Source: Clonostachys chloroleuca
Lineage: Eukaryota > Ascomycota > Sordariomycetes > Hypocreales > Bionectriaceae
Direction: 5' to 3'
Length of the DNA: 64,000 nt
NCBI GenBank assembly: GCA_037952775.1
Contig: JBANAY010000003.1
Location: 1,240,001-1,304,000, forward strand
Position 1 is the first letter of the stretch; the number at the start of each line of letters is the position of its first letter. Position numbers and translations under genes: made by a program. Of this stretch, positions 23,385 to 33,904 are shown one piece after another. The notes beneath the pieces are model-generated. The model had not been told where the DNA came from, did not search any database, and worked only from the letters and a program-made list of their open reading frames with translations.

Positions 23385-23916
23385 CTTTGGTGAAATAGAT
23401 AGGTCAGATGCGAATTGATCGATGAAAGTTGCTGTAATTGAACGTAGCTATAGTAACGGCCGAAGGTGATGACTTCTATTTCTATCAAACAATCCGGATG
23501 CATTTTCAACATGTGATGAACCCAGCCTTGTTGGTCACCATGGCAAAACGCACGGCTTTTGCATAAGCATGGCGCAGCTGGAACAGGAAAAGCACCGAAG
23601 CGGCTGATATGCAGCTATCCTCTTAGCTCTTGGCCTTGGCCTCACAAAAGCAAATGACCGTCACATATTTGCGGGCTGTGTCGTATTAAGGCAGCCACCA
23701 TGCATGTCTCAGTCCAGAAACAAACAGAGCTGAACACCATTGCCGCCCGGCCTAATTTCCTCGGTTGGAAACTGTCAATATACTTAGGTATCGCCCCCGC
23801 CACTCTCGTCAATCTAACTCAGCTTGTCAACCTTGGCGGCGAAAACCTTTGAGCGACCTGAGCACGAAACCATCAGGCAGAATTCAGCATTTGTGAGACA
23901 CACTGCGACGAAAAGT
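23385..23916. other. Intergenic, divergent spacer
   Basis: About 530 bp 5' of the CorA-like gene. No clear TATA box. Open frame upstream of 23917 on plus has no ATG. Confidence 0.4.
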
Positions 23917-24306
23917 ATGCCTGATCACCCGCCAGAAGTTCGCCGCCGACACACAGCCCTTTCGGCCGCAGATAATCCCGCCAGATCCATCTTTCGCCGA
24001 TTGACACTCGCATCTAATGCCAGTAGCCATACGCCACGGAGTCATGCTACGATCCAAGAGCTATACCCGACCTACAACGGCCTCCTTACGTGGGAGGATC
24101 TAGGCGGTTACCTCGAGAGCATATGGCCAGGGTGGAAAGCTGACAAGGCAAATATGCACAAGGTGATGACTGCCAGACCTGATCCCCTTCCAAGAATGAA
24201 ACGTGAGGCTCATGATGCGGTCATATAGGTCAACGACAATTGGGTATTCGACGCCCCCAAGCCCCTTACTCTGGCATGTACTGACCTAACCCTTGATTTA
24301 AACTAG
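23917..24306 (+). CDS. Hypothetical small protein, two-exon model (weak)
   Basis: A possible gene with exons 23917-24162 and 24229-24306, joined by a 66-nt GT-AG intron that restores frame, giving 107 aa. Recognisable only as a moderately biased sequence containing GLLTWEDLGGYLESIWPGW and, after the intron, NDNWVFDAPKPL. The frame is open upstream to 23824 but without ATG, so the gene may be truncated or the model wrong. No domain recognised; could be a gene remnant. Confidence 0.25.
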
Positions 24307-25743
24307 AAAATGTCTAACTCCCTGACGCCTAATAGGAGGACCGTAAGAAGATTGCTGATCTTCGAGACTGCAAACCGCTTGCTCGAAGATCATCCAAGTC
24401 TGACGACGAATATTAAATGATTTGTTACGCCAGTGAAGAAATATAAGGAAAACGAATACACCACACAGCAACACAGGGTTCTTTCTTTGTCTACAAATGT
24501 GCCCTTGGGAATGAGGCTTCCATTCCGAGGGAGGCACATTGTGGTTCGCATTAAGGCGACCGCTGACGACCTGCGGGGGGTCGCATGACATGCAAGGCGC
24601 ACACCACTACGAAGAATTGTGCCGAGCACACTGTGCGCTGACCTGTACACTTTTGTGCAGCTACTGGGTACATTGATGAATATCGGACACGAATCAATGC
24701 TGGCTGTTTACTTCTTGCAAGGTGGACGAGGGCACAGCATGTATTTAACCCGTGGTCGAAACAGAGCGGCTTGTGATGAATCTCAAGGGCAAGCTTTGAT
24801 GCATCACTTACTTTGGCCACCCACCCGTCGATTCATAAGCTATCAATAAGAACAATAAGGGGGAAGTATCTTTGCTAGAACAAAGCTTTGCACAACCTTC
24901 GCCGTAATTTATGTTTGAAAACAAACGAGGGAAAGGAAAGGAGATGATATGTCTACGTGTGGTTTCTTGATGCACTTAATCAACAAGACACTCTCAACGC
25001 TGCATCCCTCTAATCAATCCAGAGCGTTCGCAGGAATGTATTTCGTCAACCGTCGCTTCAGGGGATCTCCCATGTCCTCACATACATTTTAGTTGCCATT
25101 GCTAGCTTATCCACTAAGATTCGTCTTCTTGGACTTAGGATGATGTCTCATTTCACTAGAGAGAATATTCAACCCTGATCTCCTCCCTCTGATCCGTGAT
25201 AATATCAATCTATATCGATGGCTTTCAAAATAGATGAGATAGGTATGCGCCTACATTCCACGGGCTCATGGAATGCGGGATGCTCAACGGCGCCACAGCC
25301 AATGTGACATGCCAATACTGCTGCAGGACTACTTCATGCTGAAATCTAAGCATACAACATATTGTTGAGAATTGAAAGCTGTTTCGACTCTGCAAAAGTA
25401 TTCAATTAGTAACGGATAGTATACCTGTTGTTAAATAAATTTCCGCACTAGGATAGCTTGCGCGATCTGAAGTGATGGCTCCAAATCTCCATTTTGGTGA
25501 AAAAGAGCCGAGACATTTTCCAAAGAAATTTCCAAGTCAACACGATCACACTGAGTCGTGTTGCATACATCGTCATCAGGAGGCTTGAAGTAGGAATGTA
25601 AATGCAGCTAACTAATGTTACCGTTCGAGGAAGAGACATCATCAGTATATTAGTGCAAAGTTGCCGTCGGCATGATAACCGAATCTTCAGTCCACTTTCT
25701 TACATCTTTTTGAAAGCTTTCCCCACCAACCCAGATATTGAAC
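24307..25743. other. Intergenic, no gene recognised
   Basis: About 1.4 kb with only short overlapping frames on both strands (24,298-24,849) that lack codon bias and motifs. No repeats noticed. Confidence 0.45.
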
Positions 25744-26417
25744 ATGAAGGCTCTACTCACCCTTCTCCTGGTGTCTGGCGCGACTTGTAAGCCTACCGTT
25801 TATCTCATTCGACATGGTGAGAAGCCAAAGGATGGATCCAATGGCTTGAGCATTGAGGGAGTTGAACGTTCCCAATGTCTCCGTACCGTGTTTGGAAACG
25901 CCACAGATTACAACATCGACTATATTCTAGCACAGCAGTACAAACCAAGTGAGTTGTGTTCCCAAACCGACCCAACTAACGGCCTCCTGACATTCAATTT
26001 GATATAGGCGGCAAGAGAAAGAGACCCTATGATACAGTTCTACCTCTGGCTGAAGATCTTGGTCTCACGATTGACACTCACTGTGACAGAGACAAGCCCA
26101 AATGCGTAGCTAAGGCTATAAAGAAGTATAAAGGAGATGGAAACATTTTAATCTCGTATGTTCCAGACCATAGTATTTCATTTTGACGAGTATCAAGCAC
26201 TAACTGCTTCACGCGTAGCTGGGAGCACAAGAAGCTCACAGATGTAATCAAGGCTCTGGGCGTTGATGACGCGGAGAAGTATCCATCTGACAGGTTTGAC
26301 GTGATCTGGACGCTTTCTAAGAACTACAAATACATAAAGGATAAAAAGTCAGAAGGTTGCCCGGGATTGGATGAAAAGTATGCTGGTGAGGAGCAGGACT
26401 TTTATGAAGATGATTAG
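25744..26417 (+). CDS. Secreted histidine-phosphatase-superfamily protein
   Basis: Three exons: 25744-25948, 26008-26155, 26219-26417, with introns of 59 and 63 nt, coding 183 aa. Residues 1-15 form a signal peptide (MKALLTLLLVSGATC). Immediately after follows VYLIRHGEKPKDGSNGLS with the RHG catalytic motif (R23-H24-G25) of the phosphoglycerate-mutase-like/histidine phosphatase fold, then a typical YDTVLPLAEDLGL helix and WEHKKLTDVIKALG, which holds the second catalytic His region (EH). The protein is short for the superfamily but retains both halves of the active site. It acts outside the cell or in the secretory path; substrate unknown. Confidence 0.8.
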
Positions 26418-26466
26418 AAATAACACCATGTAATCTCTCCAACCTATTTTCGATAATCTATATTAT

Positions 26467-26518
26467 GGAGGGTAAGAATAAACCCTCCACTACTGCTGGG
26501 ACCGGCCATGGACCGGTC
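26467..26518. other. Two short hairpins between convergent genes
   Basis: GGAGGGT (26467-26473) can pair with ACCCTCC (26482-26488), and GACCGG (26500-26505) with CCGGTC (26513-26518). They lie between the 3' ends of the histidine phosphatase and the SDR gene. Role unknown; possibly 3' UTR structure. Confidence 0.45.
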
Positions 26519-26708
26519 GTCCTCCTAAAATTTGTATTGTCAACTTATATACTCATCAGATTTCGCAAGCATAACTACACTTTATTTCTACTCGAGTCTA
26601 TAGAAATGAGGCTACTTGAAGATAGCTTAGATTACCATAGACAACTAGATTTCTAGAGCTCCTGGTGTGTTCTTGAACGACCCTAGCTTTTCTCCTCACA
26701 ATTTGATA

Positions 26709-27784
26709 TTATACCACGACCTTTTGTTTGACAATCTCCTCGCTGAGCGCCCAGAGCTTGTCGGCGACTTGATCACCGATAATGTGATCCAGCTTAGCAC
26801 TATCTGGCACAATTTGACAGTCCATGAGGTACTCGCCAGGGGTACTTGCCAAAGATGGATCCAGGGCCGCCCTCAGCGGTGTCGAGGAGCCACAGGCCAG
26901 AGGCTTCTTGTCCTCGAACGGCGGCTTGTCCCTGCCTTCCCAGGCCTTATCATAGGCAGCTCCCACACCCGCCCACACGTCTCGGTCGACAGTGTCCTGC
27001 AGGTTCGTCTCGAGGACAAGACCGGGGGTGACGGAGAAGGAAGTCGCGTTCAGGTGGCGAAGCTTGCTGGCGAGAGAGCGCGCAAAGATGATGTTGGCCG
27101 ATTTGCCCTGGCCGTATCCGCGCCAGGGGTCGTACTCCTTTCCATCCTGGAAGTTGTAATCAGAGCGGATCCCCTCGAAGATATACCCGTTGCTTGAGAG
27201 ATTAATGATACGCGCCGGGAGCGTGAGGTCGCCCGCTGCCGCTGCGCTTGCGGCCGCCTTCTTGATGAGCGGCAGCAAGAGTCCCGTAAAAAGAAAGTGG
27301 CCAACGTGGTTGACGGCAAACTGGACCTCGATACCATCGACGCTCTTGGCAAAGTCTTTTGTGGCCATGATGCCGGCATTGTTGAAAAGGTAATCGAGGC
27401 GATCGGTCAGCTGGGCAACTTCTTTGGCTGCCTGGCGAACAGAGGCGAGGGAACCAAGGTCGAGCGAGACGATATGGACCCTGACTGACGGCTTCAACCG
27501 GCGTAGTTCGGCCGCGAGAGGCTCAATCTTGGAAAGGCTGCGCCCTGCTAAGATGATACGTGCTGGTGTAGCACCCTCAACAAGGTCGAAAGCAATCTTA
27601 GCGCCAATGCCGCCAGGGCTCGGGCCAGTGATGAGAACTTTGGACGGTATTCTTGTTAGTTATGTATTATTGGGACATCGTAAGAAGCACTATTTAGCTT
27701 ACTAGTCTTTCCGTTGACCCTGTCAGCATATGTTTGGACGACGGAAACGCCCGTAGTGTTGAAGCCCCATTCGAGAGAAGTCAT
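26709..27784 (-). CDS. Short-chain dehydrogenase/reductase (SDR)
   Basis: Two exons on minus: 27784-27703 and 27637-26709, with a 65-nt GT-AG intron. The product has 336 aa. The intron sits just before the cofactor loop, and splicing gives NGKTILITGPSPGGIG, the N-terminal Gly-rich NAD(P) site. Further along are AGRS, LDLGS, NNAGIM, a catalytic Ser region (NLSSNGYIF) and YGQGKSAN, the YxxxK catalytic pair. The C-terminal part is longer than the 250-aa classical SDR, as in retinol/WW-oxidoreductase-like members. The substrate is unknown. The gene is divergently placed to the Zn2Cys6 regulator at 28790, sharing a 1-kb promoter region with GAGCGG motifs. Confidence 0.87.
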
Positions 27785-28789
27785 GTTGGTTGGTTTGGTA
27801 GAGTTTTTGGAGGAGAGGTCCCAAGAGAAGCTTTATAGTAGGTTCCAATGTATTGGGACTTTGATTGCCTGGCTGTCGGTAAGTTGACTGAGATGAATCT
27901 TTATAGATTTTCCCGCCCACTTGATATACTCCATTCAGATCCATAGAACATCGCATCAAGCTGATCAAGCAAATATGACAAATACAAATGGGTTGTAGTC
28001 GTTGGCGACATGTTTGGATACATCAGGCACGAATTTGATTTCTCAGCCAGTTGCAGAATCTTTTGCAGTCTTTGACTAATGCTAGCATGTCTGAGCTTCG
28101 ACGTGGAGACTCCATGCATAATGATTTAAATTCCGAGCTTATAATACGCTCCCGGATTGAAAAGCAAGTCGCAGTGGGTGACTGCTTGGACAAGCTTGCA
28201 GAAACCGGCGTCGAGTTTAGAGCGGAGGCGCACAGGCCGCCGCGATGTTCCTACAGATTTTGGTTATGCAGGAATGATTCAGAGCGGACCTTGCCCGCTC
28301 TTTGTGCTAGGATTGCGAAAACTCCCAGGTTACTCGTCTTGTGATTCGCAACATCGAGTTCACTTGGACTACGGCGGTTCCGCGCGTCAACGTTAATCCA
28401 GGAGTTTCGGCCTAATCAAGGAGTTTCGGTCATAAAATTAGACCAACTTTATTCTTATCTACTAACTATAAATGACTTATGATTGGTTTACCTTAGCGTA
28501 ATGAAGTAGACTCTTAGGCGTTAGGGTATAGTGCACCCACTTGTCAACGAGTCATCATGGTTACATGTGCCTTCAGAGCGGAGTGGAGACACTTTTGCCC
28601 GCTTCTATAAAGCGGACGGAGCGGCCCTCTTCTCGGCTCAGGAATGCGGTTCTTGTAAGACTCTGCCTCTCTGAGCGGCATTCCTGATCGACTCGCGCGG
28701 ATGACGCTTGCCGCTCGCCCCTTCAACTGACCTACTCCGGAGTCCCTACTGTCTTCTTGCAACTACCCACGCGGCACAAGCAGACCAAC
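27785..28789. other. Bidirectional promoter region of SDR and regulator
   Basis: One kilobase between divergent genes. It contains the GAGCGG cluster at 28220-28716, a TATAAA at 28606-28611 and an inverted repeat CAGGAATGC (28639-28647) / GCATTCCTG (28678-28686). No gene is seen inside. Confidence 0.5.
28220..28716. promoter_or_regulatory. Cluster of GAGCGG motifs with a CGG-N7-CCG palindrome
   Basis: GAGCGG occurs at 28220-28225, 28282-28287, 28576-28581, 28619-28624 and 28673-28678. Its complement CCGCTC occurs at 28295-28300 and 28711-28716. The pair at 28281-28301 is a perfect inverted repeat, AGAGCGG, 7-nt spacer, CCGCTCT. Facing CGG triplets with fixed spacing are the classic binding form of Zn2Cys6 dimers. 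The regulator starting at 28790 is the obvious candidate binder (autoregulation), which is inference. Seven copies in 500 bp is far above the rough chance expectation of less than one. Confidence 0.6.
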
Positions 28790-30592
28790 ATGCCGCATGT
28801 AGCTTCTCAAGCCTGCATAGCCTGCCGGTTCGTCCCTCCGTGATTGTATTGTGTGCTCGACCCATCATCGGGAGTAACCTAACAAGGGACAGGCGTTTGA
28901 AGCGTAAATGCTCTCGGGATATCCCAAGCTGCGTGCTTGTGCGTCTCCAGATAATCCGCCATCATCGATAGGTAGACTACTGACTTGTAAAAAGTGCCAA
29001 CGGCTGGGCAAGGACTGCGAATATCCTATATCTGCGAGTGACGGCAACTCTGCCGTACGGGTGCATGCTCTCCATCACAAGCTCCTTCGGGGCCCAGACC
29101 ACCCGTTTCCTCATGCATTCTTCCTCGATCAGGACCTGCATTCTCCACTTCGTACGATGCAGTTGGCACAGTCAGTCCAGCCAGAACTCAAGCTACACGT
29201 CGCCCAATACCTCAGTGCGGACAGCCCCACGCTTTATAGTGACTATCATGTCAAGGTCCATACCTGGCTACCCATGCTGAGTAGGAAGAGGCTGCTGGAC
29301 CAAGGCGTCGAAAGTTCCGAAAGGACAGATGCATGCCACCCCCTGTTCCTCCTATGCATGGAGCTTTGCACGGCAGATTGCGGAGGCTCGCCCGGGGATT
29401 TTCATCTATATACGGCAGCAAAGACGCTGAGCTCGGCGGTGGAGCAGGCTGGGTACCTCTCGCTGCGCCTCGTCCAGGCCCTTGTTCTGATTGCCTTTTA
29501 CGAAGTCTGCCACGGGCTTCAGCCAGCGGCATATCTGACGGTTTCTAGGGCAGCACGGGTCGGTTCCTTAGTCGGCCTATATACCTCAGGATACAACTCC
29601 ACCCTATTCCAGCAAGTTTCTACTTGGACTGCAGGCGAGGAGGCGAGACGGACCTGGTGGGCCATCTTCATCCTCGATAGGTAGCCATGCCTCTTTCCCA
29701 GGGTTTCCCAATAGCTGATCAAGACGCAATATAGATACTTACTCATCGATGCGCCCGGACTGCCCTTCTCCCAACAAGATCCGACTGCCCAGGAGCTGCT
29801 GCCGGTCAACGACGATGACTGGGAGGCTGGAAATACCGTCGCCAGTGAAAGCCTCTACACCTCATCCTTTAGCGGAAATACGGTCCTCGGTCCATTTGCC
29901 ATGCTATGCCAGTCGTCCAATATTCTGAGCAAGATTTTGCAACACAAGATGAGCCGGAAATCTGCATCAGAGCCCGTTGAGCAACTCATGGAGGAAGCAT
30001 TTCATCTTCACCGGACGTCGTCAGCATTACAAGCTTCCATCCAGGCGTCTTCAGAAGCTTACGCCGGTGACAGCTCCCCTTTTACATCTGCATCAGCCGT
30101 ATGTTCCGTGGCTCGATTATGTCTCTATAATCTCTACGCATGCAACTCGACGCAGAATGGCCGAGGCATCTCCACGCCCATGCAGGCTGATCTCCAATAT
30201 TTAAGCTTGCAGAGTATTTCGAGTCTGGTACATACTGAGATTCCAGAGCTCGCACGCCAGAGGAACGCGTCTCCGTTTCTGGCTCACTGCCTGTACTATG
30301 CTGCCAGCGAAGCTGCGTGGATCGTCAGGGAAGGCTGCGATGCCGTAACAACGGCTATTCTGAAGGATTTGCTGGACGGTTTGCGATCCCTTGAGTCCTC
30401 CTATTCCGTGTCAGGTAAGCCGCTCTATGGTCTACGGTTTGCTTGTGCTGAGACTAAATTACATCAGGTCATCTTCTATCTCTCCTGCAACAAGAGGGAG
30501 TCTTGGGGCTGGTTGACTCAGAACCTAGTACATTGCCAGATTTTCAACATGGAGACGAAGAAATGTCATCAACAATGAGCGGCGACTCCTGA
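28790..30592 (+). CDS. Zn2Cys6 transcription factor with split zinc cluster
   Basis: Five exons: 28790-28827, 28893-28938, 28995-29680, 29735-30414, 30468-30592. Introns are 53-65 nt, and the product has 524 aa. The DNA-binding domain is assembled from three exons, the second only 46 nt. Only this splicing yields the exact Zn2Cys6 spacing: C9-x2-C12-x6-C19-x6-C26-x2-C29-x6-C36 (CIACRRLKRKC, SRDIPSC, VLCQRLGKDCEYP). The remainder has the helical fungal-specific middle homology region (AAYLTVSRAARVGSLVGL, RTWWAIFILDRYL). Acts in the nucleus; targets unknown. The GAGCGG cluster upstream suggests autoregulation and possible control of the divergent SDR gene. TATAAA at 28606-28611. Confidence 0.85.
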
Positions 30593-31285
30593 CTGCATAA
30601 TGGAGATGGAGTCTAGAAACTCAAGTCATGTATTATTAGGATTATATACACCTTGGTCATAAATTCCTCATCTTTTTTTTTGTTCATCGGCAAGCCTTCA
30701 TGGGGGATAGATAGCCGGGCGTTCGTGACCTCAGCACGACTCTCCAGTCAAAACATATCTTATTGATTGATTTTAAACATTTATTGGGATTGGGAAATCC
30801 AACATGTTCGGCAAGTAGTTACAGGACGTAATTCGCAGTCCGTCCAAGGCCTGCCCATTCTCGGTTCCCCTTCACTGTGTAAGGAAATGCCTCAACAGGA
30901 AGACATTGCTCTTATAAAGCTAGGATTGCCAACCGGCACACATCTGGCAGGGATTAACAGACTTTCATCCGACCCAGTCCAGCCTGTAATTTCCTAGTTG
31001 ATTGGTAATCCCGCTCGGAAGGATACTGCAAAGAAGCTCTTACTTGAAAAGCCTCAGCCTTGTTGATTATCAATCCACAGCAGCTATTCAGCTCTGTCAT
31101 CTATTAGGAGGCATAGGCTATTGAGTACTCTGGTTTGTAAGAATCAAAGCTTGTACACTGGGTAGAAGTGAATATAAAACCAACGAGACTACCCATGAGT
31201 GCCCATTCCTCAAATCACGAACAACATCCTCACCCACTTATACCCCAAAAAAAATATAAGTTTATATATCATCTTAGGCTGTCTC
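30593..31285. other. Intergenic, promoter of the NTF2-like gene
   Basis: Contains TATAAA at 31173-31178, about 110 bp upstream of the next ATG. An open frame at 30767-30997 has no recognisable features. Confidence 0.45.
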
Positions 31286-32245
31286 ATGATGTATGGCTCC
31301 GTCTTTCACGTCGTCGCCTTTGGGCTCCTCATCTGCAATGCCCTCGCTGCCCCCTCCGCGTCACAGCCCGTGCAGCGCCTTCCCGGCCTCTGGCCTCATC
31401 TAGCCGAACAGAGTCGCGCTTCCCGGCCTCTGGTCGACTTCATAGAAGGGTATTTCACCGCTAAGAACCTGCATCAGCCAGAGGCTTGGACACCCTATTT
31501 CCATCCTACCGAGGGGACATACGGAGACGTCGGTCTCGGCAACCTCTTCTCCCAACCGGAGCTATCGCCTGTTATCGGGACTTTCGTGAGTGCTTGGGGA
31601 CCTGATTCAAGATCGTATCCCCTGCGCATCGTGGGTGACACCAACAGTGCCCTGCTGTACATGATTGACACGCCGGACATGTTCGGCGACGAGCTTCGCA
31701 TCCTTGTGGCCTTGGACTTTAAAGACGGCTTGATCGTGCGGGAGGTGGATTACTGGGATCCTCGCCGAAACACCGTAGCTGAAGCGAATAGGGTGCCACC
31801 GGAGCAGTATCCGACTGACTTCGCCTCGGCCCTATCCTCCAACACCACCAATGCCACACTTCGAAAGGTGGTGAACCAGTTTTCGTCGGCACTGTCAGAT
31901 GGAGACTACGAATCTGCTGTTTCGCTGCTAGCGCCAGACGTCGTGCTCGAGGACTTCTCCCTGCGTGCCAGGATCGATGGTCGACTGGCCGTTGAAAAGT
32001 ACTTGAAGCGGGCCGTGGCCTCGCTCCCGTATGGCATTGGCTCCGTCGTAAATCACATCGTTGGAAACGAACATGGAGGTGCTTATGAGTGGACTGGCAA
32101 GCCGGGGGCTGCTGGCCGTAACGGGATAACTGCCATCGAACTCGATGGAGGTTATCTCATCACTAGGCTCACTAGTATATGGGATACTTTCAATGCTAGT
32201 AACAGCACTATGCAGTCGTTGGTCGGGCTGTCGATTGAGCCTTAA
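31286..32245 (+). CDS. Secreted protein with two NTF2/SnoaL-like domains
   Basis: Single exon, 319 aa from ATG 31286. The frame is open further upstream only with non-ATG starts. Residues 1-22 form a signal peptide (hydrophobic core VFHVVAFGLLICNALA). Two similar cone-type regions follow. The first, about 55-165, contains LVDFIEGYFTAKNL and LDFKDGLIVREVDYWD. The second, about 185-295, contains VVNQFSSALSDGDYESAVSL and ITAIELDGGYLITRLTSIWD. The pattern (an N-terminal helix pair, then strands ending in DGLIxRxxDYWD) fits the SnoaL/NTF2-like fold, duplicated in tandem. Several N-glycosylation sequons (NTT, NAT, NST) fit secretion. Enzymatic function cannot be assigned; such folds serve as isomerases, cyclases or ligand binders. 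Confidence 0.7.
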   Translation: MMYGSVFHVVAFGLLICNALAAPSASQPVQRLPGLWPHLAEQSRASRPLVDFIEGYFTAKNLHQPEAWTPYFHPTEGTYGDVGLGNLFSQPELSPVIGTFVSAWGPDSRSYPLRIVGDTNSALLYMIDTPDMFGDELRILVALDFKDGLIVREVDYWDPRRNTVAEANRVPPEQYPTDFASALSSNTTNATLRKVVNQFSSALSDGDYESAVSLLAPDVVLEDFSLRARIDGRLAVEKYLKRAVASLPYGIGSVVNHIVGNEHGGAYEWTGKPGAAGRNGITAIELDGGYLITRLTSIWDTFNASNSTMQSLVGLSIEP

Positions 32246-32941
32246 ACTTTCGATCTGGAAGAGATGGTGGTTGGTTCTGGTTGGGTTGAATAGTATTTGG
32301 AAGCCAAGGGTTATAGCCATGACGATGAGGCCCAGTTCGGGTTCAACAGTCTTGTGATAGTGTCGTATAGGCTAAGCTTAAACAAAATAGACTGCCATTT
32401 TGTTAAAGTAGTTTTCACCAGCATTTTAATGATTTCTACTTATCCAAAGGAAGGGCTGTACCATATGGAGCTAGATCTATGTAATAATCTGAATCACTAC
32501 CAGCAAAATACGGAAGAGAAAGAGAATAAAGTTCAACAGCAATGAAAGCTGCCAGGGCCCGACAACTCAACCCAATGGCTAATCAGCAAAATATTGGGCG
32601 ATGAAAGCGAGCAAGTAGGACACTGAGAGATCGTTGTCGGTCTGGCCTTGTGAGCATCATGTACAATTCTCAAGAAGTGGTTTCATATCTGCTGTCTAGC
32701 GCGTTGACGTTTGCGTGACCACGGTTGGTAGTTATGCAATCGTCTTTGCTTTTCACAAAGTTGTAAGAGGGCAGAGGTTGTATCGATGATTGAACTGCTC
32801 GTGGTCCCGTATGAACGATCTGATCATCTTTAAATGAGCGGTTACAATTAAAATCTTCCTTGCCGTCGTCAAGCCTACTGAGGTGGCTTGAAATGACGTC
32901 TGTGAGAGTACTAACAAAATAATCTCCCGCCACAGCTTGGG
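32246..32941. other. Intergenic, no gene recognised
   Basis: 3' flank of the NTF2-like gene; AT-rich, no gene seen. Ends at the 11-nt tandem array. Confidence 0.45.
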
Positions 32942-32996
32942 CAGAGAGTGGGCAAAGAGCGGACAACAAGTGGACGGAGAGCGGGCGGAGAGCGGA
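32942..32996 (+). repeat. 11-nt tandem array carrying GAGCGG
   Basis: Five head-to-tail 11-nt units: CAGAGAGTGGG, CAAAGAGCGGA, CAACAAGTGGA, CGGAGAGCGGG, CGGAGAGCGGA. The period is about one helical turn, so the GRGCGG cores face the same side of DNA. The core matches the GAGCGG cluster upstream of the regulator at 28790. It lies about 515 bp upstream of the small secreted protein gene at 33511. A regulatory role is inferred. Confidence 0.65.
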
Positions 32997-33510
32997 AAGG
33001 CGCAGCATCGGCTTATAACCTGTGGAGTCACTTTTCAAACCAAGTACCGGTCTTGCGGATGACTATAGTTTAGTCACGAGTTAGTGCTGAGATCACACCA
33101 TCGAGGGCAAAATGATTGCCGCGTTACCTTACGAGATTCGTATTCTTATCCCTGTCAAACATCTTCGCCCAAGCTTCCACAGACCTCAAACATAGGATCA
33201 TGACAGACTTGCGAATTATATGACTGAAGACCTGCAGAAAGGCCATCTTTACTTCCTATTGAGGTGACGATCTTCTGAATTGATCCTCATCAGCCTTCGA
33301 AATACGATGTTAACCCTGACTAGCCCGCTGGCATCGCCCTGGGATGTTTCCATCATGACGTCTGCGAAGCGTGCCCTCGAGTTGATAGTAGCCAAGAAAC
33401 TGTTCATAAATAACCTTCGACCCCTCGCTGTGAATAGTTACAGAATCACAACAGAAGCACCAACTACACACAACAAATTTCCAATCAACTCATTTTTATT
33501 ACATTTCACT
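32997..33510. other. Promoter region of the small secreted protein gene
   Basis: About 510 bp between the tandem array and the ATG at 33511. No clear TATA box; CATAAAT at about 33404 is a weak candidate. No gene recognised. Confidence 0.4.
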
Positions 33511-33904
33511 ATGAGATTCATCAACACCGCTCTGGCCGCCTCCTCTGGTTTCCTGCTCGTCGTTGCGGCACCGCCAGTTATCAACCCCTCCGAAATTCAA
33601 ATCATGTTCACTTACCCGAACGGCTCAACCACTGACTTCATCACTGTTCCTGATCGTGAGCAATGGTTCCCTATTGGTAGGTTTCATCACACCCGAAATC
33701 CGAATTGCCTCTGACCAGGTTGTACTAGGGAGCGGATCCGATGTTGGCCATATCACTATCAAGCCTAAGGAGGGCAAGAATGTCCGATGCCAATTCATCT
33801 CGCCCGAGCGCGACATCATCGCTTCTCCTGCCTTGACTCACCAAGACACCATCATCATCGACCCAAGGCAGACTGTCGAGCTCACCCGCTGCCAGAGCGC
33901 TTAA
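33511..33904 (+). CDS. Small secreted protein, effector-like
   Basis: Two exons, 33511-33676 and 33729-33904, with a 52-nt GT-AG intron. The product has 113 aa. Residues 1-20 form a signal peptide (MRFINTALAASSGFLLVVAA). The mature part of about 93 aa is beta-rich with two Cys (in VRCQF and TRCQSA), enough for one disulfide. It carries an N-glycosylation sequon (NGST). No family recognised. Small size, signal peptide and lack of recognised homologs are the usual marks of candidate effectors or extracellular small proteins, but that is classification by form only. Lies downstream of the GAGCGG tandem array. Confidence 0.65.

Noticed and set aside
28939..28967. Alternative splicing of the regulator using a shorter 28-29-nt intron
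   Set aside because: Intron too short for fungi and the resulting cysteine spacing is wrong; the 56-nt intron gives the exact Zn2Cys6 pattern.
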